A stretch of DNA of 45,696 nt from JADLEX01 sp964586775 (GTDB lineage Bacteria > Lernaellota > Lernaellaia > JACKCT01): NCBI GenBank assembly GCA_964586775.1, contig CAZPJD010000241.1:1-45696 (forward strand), in the 5' to 3' direction. A program made the position numbers and the translations under genes. The notes under the pieces were generated by a model. It did no database searches, was not told where the DNA came from, and was given only the letters and a program-made list of their open reading frames with translations. Every line of letters begins with the position of its first letter. The first letter of the stretch is position 1. Positions 8,148 through 17,042 of this stretch are shown here, piece by piece.

Positions 8148-9371
8148 CTATCCGATCACGCGGACGAACTCGTCCACCGTGGTCGCGCCCTCGCGCACCT
8201 TGGCGAGCGCCGCCTCATGAAGCGGCGTCATGCCGTCCTCAACCGCCGCTTCGCGGATGGTCTCTTCCGAATCGTTGTTCATGATGAGCGTGCGGCAACG
8301 CGGAGTAACGGGGAAGACCTCGAACACGCCGGTGCGTCCGCGATATCCGGTGCCCAGGCAGGCGTCGCAGCCGTCGCCCTTGCGCATCGCGAAATGCTTC
8401 TGCGCGTCCGCCCCCGAAAGCCTGAGCGCCTTTTTCACACTCTCCGTCAGCTTCACCGACTTCGCGCACTCGGGGCAGATCTTGCGCACGAGGCGCTGCG
8501 CCACCGCGCCGACCAGCGCGTTGGCGATCAGAAAGCGGTTGATGTGGAAATTCGCGAGCGTCGTGACCGCTCCAACCGCGTCGTTGGAGTGCAGCGTCGA
8601 GAAGACGAGCATGCCCGTCATGCCCGCGCGGATCGCAATGCGCGCGGTTTCCTCGTCGCGGATCTCGCCCACGAGGATGACGTTGGGGTCCTGACGCAGG
8701 ATCGCCCGCAGCCCGTGGACGAAATCGAAGTTGACGCGGTAGTTGACCTCGATCTGATTCGCGCCGGGGATGATGTACTCGATCGGGTCCTCGATCGTCA
8801 TCACGTTGACCACGTTCTTGTCGATGTGCGAGATGCACGAATACAGCGTGGTCGTCTTGCCCGATCCCACCGGCCCCGTGGCGAGGACGATGCCGTGCGG
8901 CCGGCGGATGAAGCCGTTCACGACGTCGACCTCGGCCTCGTTCATGCCCAGGTCTTGAATGCGCGTGAAGATCTTGCCGCCCTCGGCCAGGCGGATCTCC
9001 ATACGCTCGCCGAAGTGCGTGGGCACGGTGGAGATGCGCATGTCGTATTCGGCGGCGTCGGTGCCGAAGCGGAAGTGGCCGTCCTGCGGCAGACGGCGCT
9101 CGGTGATGTCCATGTCGGCGAGAATCTTGATGCGCGATACGATCTCGCGCCCGGTGTTTTTGTCCACCTGCGCGACGAGGTAGAGGAAACCGTCGACCCG
9201 GTAACGGATCTGGAAATCGTGCCGACGCGGTTCGATGTGGATGTCGGTGGCGCGGGACTCCACCGCCTTTTCGACGAGCGTCGCGACGAGTTCGACCGCC
9301 GAGTCGCTGTCGAACTGAAGCAAAGCGGCGGAAACGCCCCGGACGGGTTCGGTCTGGACTTCGCTCACCAT
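8148..9371 (-). CDS. GspE/PilB-type secretion or pilus ATPase, short form
   Basis: Hexameric ATPase that powers pilin or pseudopilin assembly. The 407-residue product has a Walker A GPVGSGKTTT (166-175), an Asp box and a Walker B region VILVGEIRDEETA (231-243), His boxes, and a C-terminal tetra-Cys zinc motif (Cys299/302 and Cys335/338). I chose ATG 9371; an in-frame ATG at 9527 would add 52 residues rich in Arg with no domain character. With this start the protein lacks the usual ~150-residue N-terminal MshEN/T2SSE_N domain, which normally docks the ATPase to its inner-membrane partner or binds c-di-GMP. It is paired only with the GspF-like gene downstream. Confidence 0.9.
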   Translation of the reverse strand: MVSEVQTEPVRGVSAALLQFDSDSAVELVATLVEKAVESRATDIHIEPRRHDFQIRYRVDGFLYLVAQVDKNTGREIVSRIKILADMDITERRLPQDGHFRFGTDAAEYDMRISTVPTHFGERMEIRLAEGGKIFTRIQDLGMNEAEVDVVNGFIRRPHGIVLATGPVGSGKTTTLYSCISHIDKNVVNVMTIEDPIEYIIPGANQIEVNYRVNFDFVHGLRAILRQDPNVILVGEIRDEETARIAIRAGMTGMLVFSTLHSNDAVGAVTTLANFHINRFLIANALVGAVAQRLVRKICPECAKSVKLTESVKKALRLSGADAQKHFAMRKGDGCDACLGTGYRGRTGVFEVFPVTPRCRTLIMNNDSEETIREAAVEDGMTPLHEAALAKVREGATTVDEFVRVIG

Positions 9372-9824
9372 CTCACCCAGCCCCTTCGGCCGTGACAACG
9401 CACGGCGAAACGTCGTGTTTCTCCCGTGTTTTCCACGTTTCGGGCAAACTGACCGCCGGTCAGTGCGCCGGTTTGGCACAAGAACCGTCCGTTCCCCAAA
9501 GCCTTTTTTGACTGAGCGCGAGCGCATTTCTTAGCACGCCGCTTAGGCGATGGGAACGGGGTGATCGAAAAAATTCGAGAAAATCGCGGAGGCGGGATCG
9601 TGGCAAACACGTGAATCTCGACTCGGGGCGTTCTCGGGCGCGGACCGTTTCGCGATCTTGCCGAGCTCCCGTCCCGGATTCACGACGACATGCATCAGTC
9701 CGTCTTGCCGTGCTCGGAGGCGAATACGGGAAGACGTGCCTGCGTGGCCGAGTTGAGCCGCTGTGCCGAATCGCCGCGGTCGGTGGAACGCGGGATCGTT
9801 CGTCTTTCGTCGAAATTTGGGAGT
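9372..9824. other. Intergenic stretch without a gene
   Basis: Apart from the palindrome at 9448-9464, I see no convincing coding region, RNA gene or terminator. Open frames here lack ribosome sites and domain-like sequence. It probably holds the promoter of the gspE-gspF unit and the spent 3' flank of the neighbouring pseudogene. Confidence 0.5.
9448..9464. promoter_or_regulatory. Perfect 7-3-7 palindrome upstream of the GspE-like gene (candidate operator)
   Basis: The sequence ACTGACC-GCC-GGTCAGT is a perfect inverted repeat with a 3-base centre, 77 bases before the gspE-like start. Sites of this shape are typical of TetR-family regulators. No TetR gene is present in the window, so the regulator is unknown. 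Confidence 0.45.
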
Positions 9825-11632
9825 TCAGAATGCCTTGACGGAGATTCCCAAATCGATTTTCCCTTGACGCCCGAGGAGGTCGATCAATCCACCCAGGATT
9901 GGGTCGAATTGCAGATTGCAGAAGGGGCGATGGTTCGCGTTGGCGTCGGTGGTGTCGAAAAGGACATCCACGAGTGGCGTCGCTCCACGTCCGATTCTCA
10001 CGACACCGACGTACAAGCTCATGGGCGATACGCGTTCCGTCAGTTCCAATCGGACCCGCGCCAACGTCGGCGACGTTCGGCCAAACGGGACTTCCAAGTC
10101 CTCGCCAATGTAGCTGCCGACCTTCGCGAACCGGGTGCATACGGTCAAACCCGGCGTGGGACCAGGCAGGATCCTTTCCCGAACCGCCTCCGCATACGCT
10201 CCGAGCAGACCTCTGGCAAGATCCCGTGCGTTTTTCAGAAAGTAGCTCAATCTCGTCCGCAGGTTTTCGTGGACTGCCGCGACCAAATACGAGGGAACGA
10301 GCTCCGGATACCGGGGTGTTGGATCGGGGGGAAGTGGAGTCCGATGACGTGGCTGCGGCGCCGATGCCTTGAGGCGCACGAATCGTCCCGCCGGGTCCGT
10401 ACCAATTTCAAACCGCACGCTCGGACCCAGATTGTCGTCGTGAACGTAAAGGTAACGAATTCCGCCATCCTGCAATTCCACGGATCCGGCAGTCGGTGTC
10501 GGCGGCGAATATTCCCGGAATCCCACGGCGCAAACCGCATGAAATCGATCGGAAGAATTCCCCACGCGACCGCCGATCAGGACGGGATAACCGGAACGGA
10601 TCAACGTTGCCACGCAGGCGGAAAACTTGTCGCGGGTGAATCCGCGAAGTTAATTCCGCTGATAATCCCCCGCGACGATCTCGGGCTCCAGCCCGGACTC
10701 CTTGATCGCCTCCCCCGCCTGTTCGACCGTCAACCCGTCCGACGGAAACACGCGCGACCCCAAAGATGCCGTCCGATGTGCGTACCGAGTGATGTCCGCG
10801 GTGGTCGGAATCGCGTGATGCGCATCGAACGCCGAGGAATGGAGCATCGACCACAGCGCAACCGTGGCGCAGGCGCTGACGTCGGTATCCTGTTGCTGCC
10901 ACGCAATCCCGTTCACCCGAAGGGTCATGCCGGCGATGTGGCAATCGTAGGCTCTGGACGGCTTGGTGACCCGTGGTGTCGTACGTTCGTGAGGGTCGGG
11001 GTACCAAGCAAGAACGGTCCGGCCCAGCCTCGCGGTGGGGATGGGTCGGAGCACCACGAATCCGAGATAGCCGTCCTGCATTCGCCCGAGCGCGCCCGCG
11101 TCACCTCCGAGGGCGGAATTCAGTTCGTCGCGGTCGACGACGTAGCTGAAAAAGTGGCATCGCCGGCAACGATTGACGTACCCGTGGGAACTCACGCCAT
11201 AGAACGATGAAAACTCCGAAAGGTAATCACGATCGAAGTATTCCGGCTCCTCCTAGATGGAACGGGCACCGAGATCGGCCAAATAGTGGCGCAAATAGAC
11301 CGATTGGCGTCCGTTGCCCAGCTCGGCCAGCGGATTGTCCAAGGCACCGAACCGATGAAAAACTATCGGCCCCAACGCCGCTGGCCCGTGTCCGGGCTCT
11401 GTGTGGGAAGTTTCAGGATGTCTGCGGTGACGGGCGTCAGGAACGTCCGTGAAACGGCGTCCTCCTTGACGGGCCGCAGGTTCCCAAGAAACTTCAAGAC
11501 GCGTGGATCGGTGTCCCGAATCTCCGGAGCGGATTCGAATTGACACTCCGATAGCGGCATGGTCCACAGGGAATACGGCGAATTCGATGTATTGGCCAAG
11601 GTCTTTTTTCTTTTTCGAATGGGTTTTGTCAC
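9825..11632 (-). pseudogene. Broken papain/C39-like cysteine-peptidase-family gene (frameshift plus two in-frame stops)
   Basis: Three consecutive fragments read as one protein. The gene would start at GTG 11632 behind a GGGAGGAA site. The first fragment (reading VTKPIRKRKK) runs in one frame until about 11375-11400, where a one-base shift is needed to continue at GPIVFHRFGALDNPLAELG. The second frame then meets TAG at 11255-11253 (after LADLGARSI), continues at once with EEPEYFDRDYLSEF, and meets TAA at 10652-10650 (after AGDYQRN), continuing LRGFTRDKFSACVATLIRSG to the end at 9825. A likely catalytic Cys lies in QQQDTDVSACATVALW and a His in DRFHAVCAVGF, the order of a papain/C39-like fold. 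Three different lesions in an otherwise coherent protein indicate recent loss of function. The family assignment comes from motif pattern only. Confidence 0.7.
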
Positions 11633-11729
11633 CTTCGTTCCTCCCAGTGCCGCCTGAATATAAGAAAACGGTCGTGACTCTGTCAATTCAAGCGCCATTC
11701 GAAGTTGCCGGTGCTCCCAATGCGCGTCC

Positions 11730-12617
11730 TTACCACCGGTTGGCGTACACCCACGAGCGAATGTCCTCGACGTAGCCGAGGATCAGGAAGACGTCGTATT
11801 CGTAAACCGTGTTCCACTGGATGTTGTCGGTGCGAAGCGGAGACAGGTAGCCGGTGGATGAAGCCGTCGGGTCGCCATCTCCGGGCGTGCCGTGAAATCC
11901 GCCGACGAAGAGCTGCGCGTCGGGGTTGTACACGCCGAGGCCCCACCCGTTGTCCTGCACCAGCGCCGCCCACTTCTCCGTTGCGTCGAAGTACGCCCAC
12001 GGCGGGCCGGAGTTGGCGATCTCCTCCACCGGGCGACCCGTGAACGGCGAGCCGCCGTTGTAAGTGAAGATGCGGTGGAACCGGTCGGTCGTGTAGACCG
12101 CGGGCAGCTCCTGATGGCGCGCGCCGTAGTCGGTGTGGTCGGCACGGGCGTTGGTCAGTTTGTAGTGGACCTCGACCGCGTTGCTGTCGAGCTCGATCCA
12201 CTGCTCGAAGACGCACTCGCAGGGCACGTTGTCGAGCGCCCACTGGAGCGGGATCGATTTCACGTAGATCGTCGTTCCATCGTTGAACTTCTCGACGACC
12301 TCGGACCGGTTGCCGTAGCAGTCGCCCGCGCCGATGGGATTCCAAGGCCAATCCGGCCAACCGGGGTGCGGGTCGCCGTAGGGTTGCGGCCCGGAGTAGT
12401 ACGACGGCTGGATCTCGCGACCCTGATCCGACGAGTTGACGAGGTTGATGTCCTGGTTGTTGAAATCGGCCAGGTACGTGATGACCCCGCCCATGTTCAG
12501 ATCGACCCCGACCTTGATGACGCCGTTGTCGATGTAGCTCATCTTCTTGGACTCGGGGCAGCCCGACAGCACGAACGCGAAAACGACGAGCGACGTAAAA
12601 AACGCCCGATTCGCCAT
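11730..12617 (-). CDS. Secreted lipoprotein of unknown function, rich in Trp, Tyr and Gly
   Basis: The 295-residue product has a signal peptide with lipobox LSGC (Cys19), so it should be a lipoprotein. The mature part begins with alternating beta-strand sequence (NGVIKVGVDLNMGGVITYLA) and contains many aromatic residues, NLVNSSDQGREIQPSYYSGP and WNPIGAGDCYGN. This resembles a beta-sandwich, possibly a galactose-mutarotase-like or carbohydrate-active fold; that is inference from residue pattern and no catalytic residue is assigned. The start has a GGAGA site. It is transcribed away from the gene pair at 12950 and overlaps no other gene. Confidence 0.75.
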   Translation of the reverse strand: MANRAFFTSLVVFAFVLSGCPESKKMSYIDNGVIKVGVDLNMGGVITYLADFNNQDINLVNSSDQGREIQPSYYSGPQPYGDPHPGWPDWPWNPIGAGDCYGNRSEVVEKFNDGTTIYVKSIPLQWALDNVPCECVFEQWIELDSNAVEVHYKLTNARADHTDYGARHQELPAVYTTDRFHRIFTYNGGSPFTGRPVEEIANSGPPWAYFDATEKWAALVQDNGWGLGVYNPDAQLFVGGFHGTPGDGDPTASSTGYLSPLRTDNIQWNTVYEYDVFLILGYVEDIRSWVYANRW

Positions 12618-12865
12618 GGCGAGGGTCTCCGATGGTTCTTCCGATCCTTACTCTTGTCCGCGCGCGAAATCAAATCATGGCGTCAGGTCGCGCCCCGACG
12701 TCCCGCGAGTTGGCACCGAAACGAACCGCTGGGCTTCTTGGCTCGCCCCGCATCGATCATCGACGGAAGAAAGACCGCCACTTGTCACCGAAGACGCGGG
12801 GATGAAAATATTCGCGTGGAATAATCGCACGTTGCGGGAATTTCCGCCTGTGACGAAAATCTCTT
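12618..12865. other. Divergent intergenic region
   Basis: This stretch separates the minus-strand lipoprotein from the plus-strand pair at 12950. I see no gene in it. It should carry the lipoprotein promoter, which I could not pinpoint. Confidence 0.4.
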
Positions 12866-12893
12866 TTGAAAATTTTTCGAATGTTGCTATCAT
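12866..12893 (+). promoter_or_regulatory. Sigma-70-like promoter for the gene pair at 12950
   Basis: TTGAAA (12866-12871), a 16-base AT-rich spacer and TATCAT (12888-12893) make a good -35/-10 pair. The predicted start is about 50 bases before ATG 12950, which has its own GGGAGG ribosome site. The local AT content stands out against the surrounding GC-rich DNA. Confidence 0.65.
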
Positions 12894-12949
12894 CTTCCTC
12901 GACCGAGTCGAGTTTGTTGAGGGAATCAAAGCCATCTCGGGAGGAAAAA

Positions 12950-13672
12950 ATGCTGATCGAAAACGCTTCGGTCGCACGTTTCGTTGCCGTGCCGGAACAT
13001 GGCATGGGTTACCATATCGCCCGCGCCGGGCTGGATCGGGACATCGTCTCCGGAGTTGTTTACGGGAGTGAAATATTCGCTCCAACGACGTGGCTGAAAA
13101 AGTGCGACGCTCTTTCCACGGCGCGTTGGCTGCTGGAAATCGGCGCCGATCACGAGCTTCGCCGATCCAAAGAACCGCTCGTCGCCACACCCGTGGAGGA
13201 CGAGGCCGAACGGGCGAGTGTCCAGCGGGAACTTGCCGCCGGCGACGTCTCCGATCTCGATCGCGAGTTTTTGATTGATCGATCCGCCGATGCTCCCATT
13301 GCGTGGATCGCGGCCGGGGTATATGGACGATTTGCCGTTTTTCGTCATGATTCCCGGCTCACGCCCGACGGACATGTGTTGCCGGGAACCTTTGTGACGA
13401 CATGGGATGACGCGATACGCACGATGAAATTCGAGAACGGACAGGACATTACGGATCGTTACGCCCTTCCCGGGTCGATGCCTCGCACGCACCTGTTCCG
13501 CATCGAGATTTCATCGCCGGTGCTCGGTCGACAGGGTGTCGCGCCGAGACGTTTTGGTCGCGGCGGCGGAGGCATCGAGATTCTACTTCCCTTCGGCGTC
13601 GCCTACCCCGCGGTGCAGGGATTCTACACCACCGAGGACGGCAAGAACTGGTCGGAACATGCTTACCCTTGA
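12950..13672 (+). CDS. Uncharacterised 240-aa protein with a weak toxin-like C-terminal motif
   Basis: ATG 12950 is chosen because GGGAGG lies eight bases upstream; the frame is open further up but has no ribosome site. There is no signal peptide or membrane segment. The C-terminal part has the run TDRYALPG, then VLGRQGVAPRRFGRGGGGIEI. This order resembles the end of TNT-type (DUF4237) NAD-glycohydrolase toxins and related ADP-ribosyl toxin folds, where a RALP-like element is followed by a Gly-rich loop. The match is by eye, the family's usual Gln after the Gly run is Glu here, and the N-terminal half is unrecognised. A 77-residue ORF overlaps its end, as in toxin-immunity or other coupled pairs. 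Confidence 0.65.
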   Translation: MLIENASVARFVAVPEHGMGYHIARAGLDRDIVSGVVYGSEIFAPTTWLKKCDALSTARWLLEIGADHELRRSKEPLVATPVEDEAERASVQRELAAGDVSDLDREFLIDRSADAPIAWIAAGVYGRFAVFRHDSRLTPDGHVLPGTFVTTWDDAIRTMKFENGQDITDRYALPGSMPRTHLFRIEISSPVLGRQGVAPRRFGRGGGGIEILLPFGVAYPAVQGFYTTEDGKNWSEHAYP

Positions 13673-13892
13673 TGCCGAATGGGCCGCGCGCGCGGCCGCG
13701 ATTCCGTTGGGACCCGGCGGCTACCGCGTCGTCGACGTGACGCTCCAAAACGGTGACGTTGTCGCCGATTGCGTCGTCATCGATTCGACGTATCTGAAAC
13801 CGCCGCAGGACGCGCCCAAGTTCGGCCTCGACGACATCCAGGATATCACCGCCGCCTCGAGACCCAAGCGCTTTCTGGCCGTCTCGATGTGA
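13659..13892 (+). CDS. 77-aa protein overlapping the preceding gene, function unknown
   Basis: The ATG at 13659 lies inside the last codons of the upstream gene, whose stop is at 13670-13672, a 14-base overlap in another frame. The product begins MLTLDAEWAARAAAIPLGPG, contains GGYRVVDVTLQNGDVVADCVVIDSTYLKPP and ends KRFLAVSM. It reads like a small soluble beta-rich domain. The overlap indicates translational coupling and a shared role with the 240-residue protein. I do not recognise the family. Confidence 0.65.
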   Translation: MLTLDAEWAARAAAIPLGPGGYRVVDVTLQNGDVVADCVVIDSTYLKPPQDAPKFGLDDIQDITAASRPKRFLAVSM

Positions 13893-14005
13893 TCCCGAAC
13901 ACCGCGCGGACACAATTTTGTGGCGCGCGAGTCCCGCGCCGTGATACATGCGTCGTGCAACAACGATCCGGGAATCAACTCGCCACCCCCCTCTTGGAGA
14001 GGTCC

Positions 14006-15202
14006 ATGAGTGCAAGGGTTACGGCAGCGCGTGTTCGACCGGGCGGTACGATGCTTCTGATCGGCACCACCAAAGGCGCGTTTTTACTCGCCTCCGACGC
14101 GCGACGCGCAAAGTGGGAACTCACCGGGCCGTACCTCACGGGCACGTCGGTGTATTCGATGCACTTCGACGCGCGCGGGGGGAGATCGCGGATTCTGGCC
14201 GGAGCAAAGAGCTATCACTTCGGCGCAGCGGTGCTCACGTCCGACGACCTTGGCGCGACCTGGAGCAATCCCGAGGCCGCGCCGATTCGTTTTCCCGAAG
14301 GCGCCGAACGATCTCTCGAGCACATCTGGCAGATTACGGCCGCCCCCGGCGACGACCAAACGCTCTTTGCGGGGGTCGAACCGGCCGCCTTGTTCGTCTC
14401 TCGCGATGCCGGCGCGACGTGGTCGCTCGTCAAGGGTCTCGACGACCATCCTCACCGCCCGCAGTGGATGCCGGGCGGCGGCGGGCTCTGCCTGCACACC
14501 ATCGTCCCGCATCCCAAGGACCCGGCGAAGATGATCGTCGCCATCTCCGCCGGCGGCGCGTATCGCACGGTGGACGGCGGCGCGTCGTGGTCGCCGGCCA
14601 ACAAGGGCGTGCGCGCCGAGTTCATGCCGAACAAGTATCCCGAGTTCGGCCAATGCGTGCACAAGGTGGTCGGCCATCCCGCGAAACCCAAGCGCCTCTT
14701 TCTGCAAAACCACTGGGGGCTCTATCGCAGCGACGACGAGGGCGGCCGGTGGAAGGACATCGCGAACGACGTGCCCAGCGATTTCGGTTTCGCCATGGCC
14801 GCCCACCCGCACGATCCCGACACGGTCTTCATCGTGCCGATGGAATCCGACGGCTTCCGATGCGCCCCCGCGGCTCGGCTTCGCGTCTTCGCCACGCGCG
14901 ACACCGGCAAGAGCTGGCAGGCGCTGTCGCGCGGCCTGCCGCAGAAAAACGCTTACGAAACCGTGCTGCGCGACGGCCTGTGCACCGACACGCACGCGAC
15001 CGCCGGCATCTACTTCGGCACGCGCAGCGGCAAGGTCTTCGGCAGTGCAAACGATGGCCGATCGTGGAAGACGCTCATCGACGGCTTGCCCCCGGTGGTG
15101 TGCGTGAAGGCGGCGACGTTCCCCACCGCCGCCCCGACGACCGCCCCGAGACGCGCCGCGAAAGCCGCCGCGAAACCGGCGAGGAAAAAGGCCCGCGCGT
15201 GA
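14006..15202 (+). CDS. BNR/Asp-box repeat beta-propeller protein (sialidase- or VPS10-like)
   Basis: The 398-residue product carries at least six Asp-box-like repeats: SDDLGATWS, SRDAGATWS, TVDGGASWS, SDDEGGRWK, TRDTGKSWQ and NDGRSWK. This predicts a BNR beta-propeller. Families with this fold include exo-alpha-sialidases, but I cannot assign the sialidase Arg triad, so enzymatic activity is unproven. No signal peptide is seen with ATG 14006, which has a GGAGAGG site five bases upstream. The C-terminal end is Ala/Lys/Arg-rich, ending KPARKKARA. The next gene, a MoaD/ThiS-like protein, starts at its stop codon, so the two are coupled. Confidence 0.85.
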   Translation: MSARVTAARVRPGGTMLLIGTTKGAFLLASDARRAKWELTGPYLTGTSVYSMHFDARGGRSRILAGAKSYHFGAAVLTSDDLGATWSNPEAAPIRFPEGAERSLEHIWQITAAPGDDQTLFAGVEPAALFVSRDAGATWSLVKGLDDHPHRPQWMPGGGGLCLHTIVPHPKDPAKMIVAISAGGAYRTVDGGASWSPANKGVRAEFMPNKYPEFGQCVHKVVGHPAKPKRLFLQNHWGLYRSDDEGGRWKDIANDVPSDFGFAMAAHPHDPDTVFIVPMESDGFRCAPAARLRVFATRDTGKSWQALSRGLPQKNAYETVLRDGLCTDTHATAGIYFGTRSGKVFGSANDGRSWKTLIDGLPPVVCVKAATFPTAAPTTAPRRAAKAAAKPARKKARA

Positions 15203-15204
15203 CA

Positions 15205-15480
15205 ATGCTTCGCTTCGTGCTGCCCGGCACGCTGCGCGAGCTTGCCGGTGGCTCGACGCAGGTGCGCGTCGAAGCCGAGGCCGCCACGGTGCGCGAGGCT
15301 CTCGCCGCGCTGTGGCGCGCGTACCCGGGCCTGCGCGACCGCATCGCCGACAATCAGGGGTCGGTCCGCCCGCACATCAGTGTCTTCGTCGGCGAGGAGA
15401 ACATCCGCTTCCTCGCCGGACTCGACACGAAGATTTCCGGCGAGACGATCGCGATCCTCCCCGCCGTCAGCGGGGGGTGA
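15205..15480 (+). CDS. MoaD/ThiS-family small beta-grasp protein with C-terminal Gly-Gly
   Basis: The 91-residue product begins MLRFVLPGTLRELAGG and ends VSGG. Length, the L[RK]ELAGG start, the central VREALAAL-helix and the terminal diglycine match the MoaD/ThiS ubiquitin-like family, whose members accept sulfur as a C-terminal thiocarboxylate. A GTG at 15199 overlapping the upstream stop is an alternative start; it would add two residues. It is the second gene of a pair with the BNR-repeat protein. No molybdopterin or thiamin gene is nearby, so its sulfur-transfer partner is unknown. Confidence 0.85.
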   Translation: MLRFVLPGTLRELAGGSTQVRVEAEAATVREALAALWRAYPGLRDRIADNQGSVRPHISVFVGEENIRFLAGLDTKISGETIAILPAVSGG

Positions 15481-15491
15481 GTGGCCGCGCA

Positions 15492-17000
15492 CTATCGGTT
15501 CGTTCCGCACACCTCGAGCGCGCCGGTCCGCCACGGGCGAAGCCCCGCGGGTGTAAACTCTAGCCATGCGCATCTGCTCTTTTCGGCGGCTGCGCGCCAC
15601 GCGGGCGCGTCGTCCACCGAGTATTCAATCCGCCGCGTACCGCCATAGATGACGAGCGATCCCGGCGGAAGGAACGACGGAGCGGACTGCTGCGCGTCGA
15701 TGGCGAAGGGCGGCGACATCATCCAGCGAAACTCGAGGTACTGCGCCATCTCGACGTCGGTCACGACGCGCGAAGGCATTTGCGTTTGCACGATCGCCGC
15801 AGCCTGACGTTTGTCGCGTCCGAGATCGGAGGTCGTGCGCGCCGAGATGATGCCCGGCACGAGCATGCCAACGAACAGGGCGAGCACGACGAGGCCCCGC
15901 CGAATCGACCCAATCGCGCCGAAAGCGACGCCGATGACAACCGCGCCCGGGCCGAGCGCCAGATGCGCCGCGCGCGGAAGCCGGTGGATCGGCAGGTAAG
16001 GCCAGATCCGCAGCGGGGCGAATTCGAGAAACGCGACGACGAGCAGCGTCGCGATGATCGCCGCGCGAATCTCGCGCGATTCCCGTCGCCACGCGACCAC
16101 CGCCGCGAAGGCGAAGAGCCACCACCACGCGCCAAAGGGCCAAAGCGTCACCGGGCCGTATCGTTCGGGCACCACGCCCGACATCCATCCGGGGTACGCG
16201 GCGAGCAGGCGCCCCACGTTGGCGTCGTGGATCATCCAGTCGGAACGCAGGTAGTAGTCGCGCTCCGCGGCGAAGTGCGCGAACGGGTCGCCCGTGTGCG
16301 CGCCGATGAACGCGGCGAGTGCGATTTGCGCGACCAACCAGCCCGCGAGAAAAACGAGGACGGGAGCGCGAAGCCCCGCTCGCGCATCGCGCCGCGTCGC
16401 GAGCCACACCGCCAGGGCGGCGACCGGCCCGGCGATCATGCCCGTGAGCTTCACCGCCGCCGCGCAGCCGGTGACGAATCCAGCGACGGCCAGCGCGGAA
16501 TGCGAGGTTCGCTCGCGACCGAACGAGGCGAACACCGCGATCCCCACGCCGCCCCACGCGAACGCCGACGCGAGGATGTCGTTGGCGACCGTGGTCGAAT
16601 ACACCAGATCGAGCGGGCACACGGCGATCGCCAGCGCCGCGATGAGCCCCGCGTTTCGCCCCGCGATCCTGGCCGCGACCAGATATGCGAGTGCGACGAG
16701 CGCGAGCGACGCGGCGAAAAACGGCGCGACGAGCCCCGCGTCGTTCCAGCCCAGCACGGCAAGCGACGCGCGCATCGCGACGAGCAGCAGCGGGCGCGCG
16801 GCCCACAGATTCGCGGACGAAATCTCGGGCCAGCCCCCCTGCCGGATCTGGTCGATCTGGCTGACGTAAACCATGTCGTCGGGCAGGATCGCGCCCGCGA
16901 AAAACGACACGCGCAAAAACGCGGCGAGCGCGATCACGAGCGCGATGTGCGCCGCGGCGATCGGCCACGGCGGCATGGGGGATGGACGGTCTTCGGACAT
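15492..17000 (-). CDS. GT39-like integral membrane glycosyltransferase
   Basis: The 502-residue product has about ten hydrophobic segments and, in the loop after the first, the acidic pair in LPDDMVYVSQ (about residues 38-47). This layout is that of GT-C fold transferases such as GT39/ArnT/PMT, which move sugars from polyprenyl-phosphate carriers in the outer face of the inner membrane. A C-terminal non-membrane part of about 100 residues follows. ATG 17000 is preceded by an in-frame GTG at 17003. The gene converges on the MoaD-like gene with an 11-base gap. The donor and acceptor cannot be read from sequence. Confidence 0.8.
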   Translation of the reverse strand: MSEDRPSPMPPWPIAAAHIALVIALAAFLRVSFFAGAILPDDMVYVSQIDQIRQGGWPEISSANLWAARPLLLVAMRASLAVLGWNDAGLVAPFFAASLALVALAYLVAARIAGRNAGLIAALAIAVCPLDLVYSTTVANDILASAFAWGGVGIAVFASFGRERTSHSALAVAGFVTGCAAAVKLTGMIAGPVAALAVWLATRRDARAGLRAPVLVFLAGWLVAQIALAAFIGAHTGDPFAHFAAERDYYLRSDWMIHDANVGRLLAAYPGWMSGVVPERYGPVTLWPFGAWWWLFAFAAVVAWRRESREIRAAIIATLLVVAFLEFAPLRIWPYLPIHRLPRAAHLALGPGAVVIGVAFGAIGSIRRGLVVLALFVGMLVPGIISARTTSDLGRDKRQAAAIVQTQMPSRVVTDVEMAQYLEFRWMMSPPFAIDAQQSAPSFLPPGSLVIYGGTRRIEYSVDDAPAWRAAAEKSRCAWLEFTPAGLRPWRTGALEVCGTNR

Positions 17001-17042
17001 CACGCGGACGATAGCGGCGCGCCGCGGCGGGGTCCAGCGGCC

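Noticed and set aside
10650..11255. Stop-codon recoding or readthrough in the cysteine-peptidase-like gene
   Set aside because: The two stops differ (TAG and TAA), a frameshift is also needed, and neither TAG nor TAA is reassigned elsewhere in the window, where both end normal genes. Decay is simpler.
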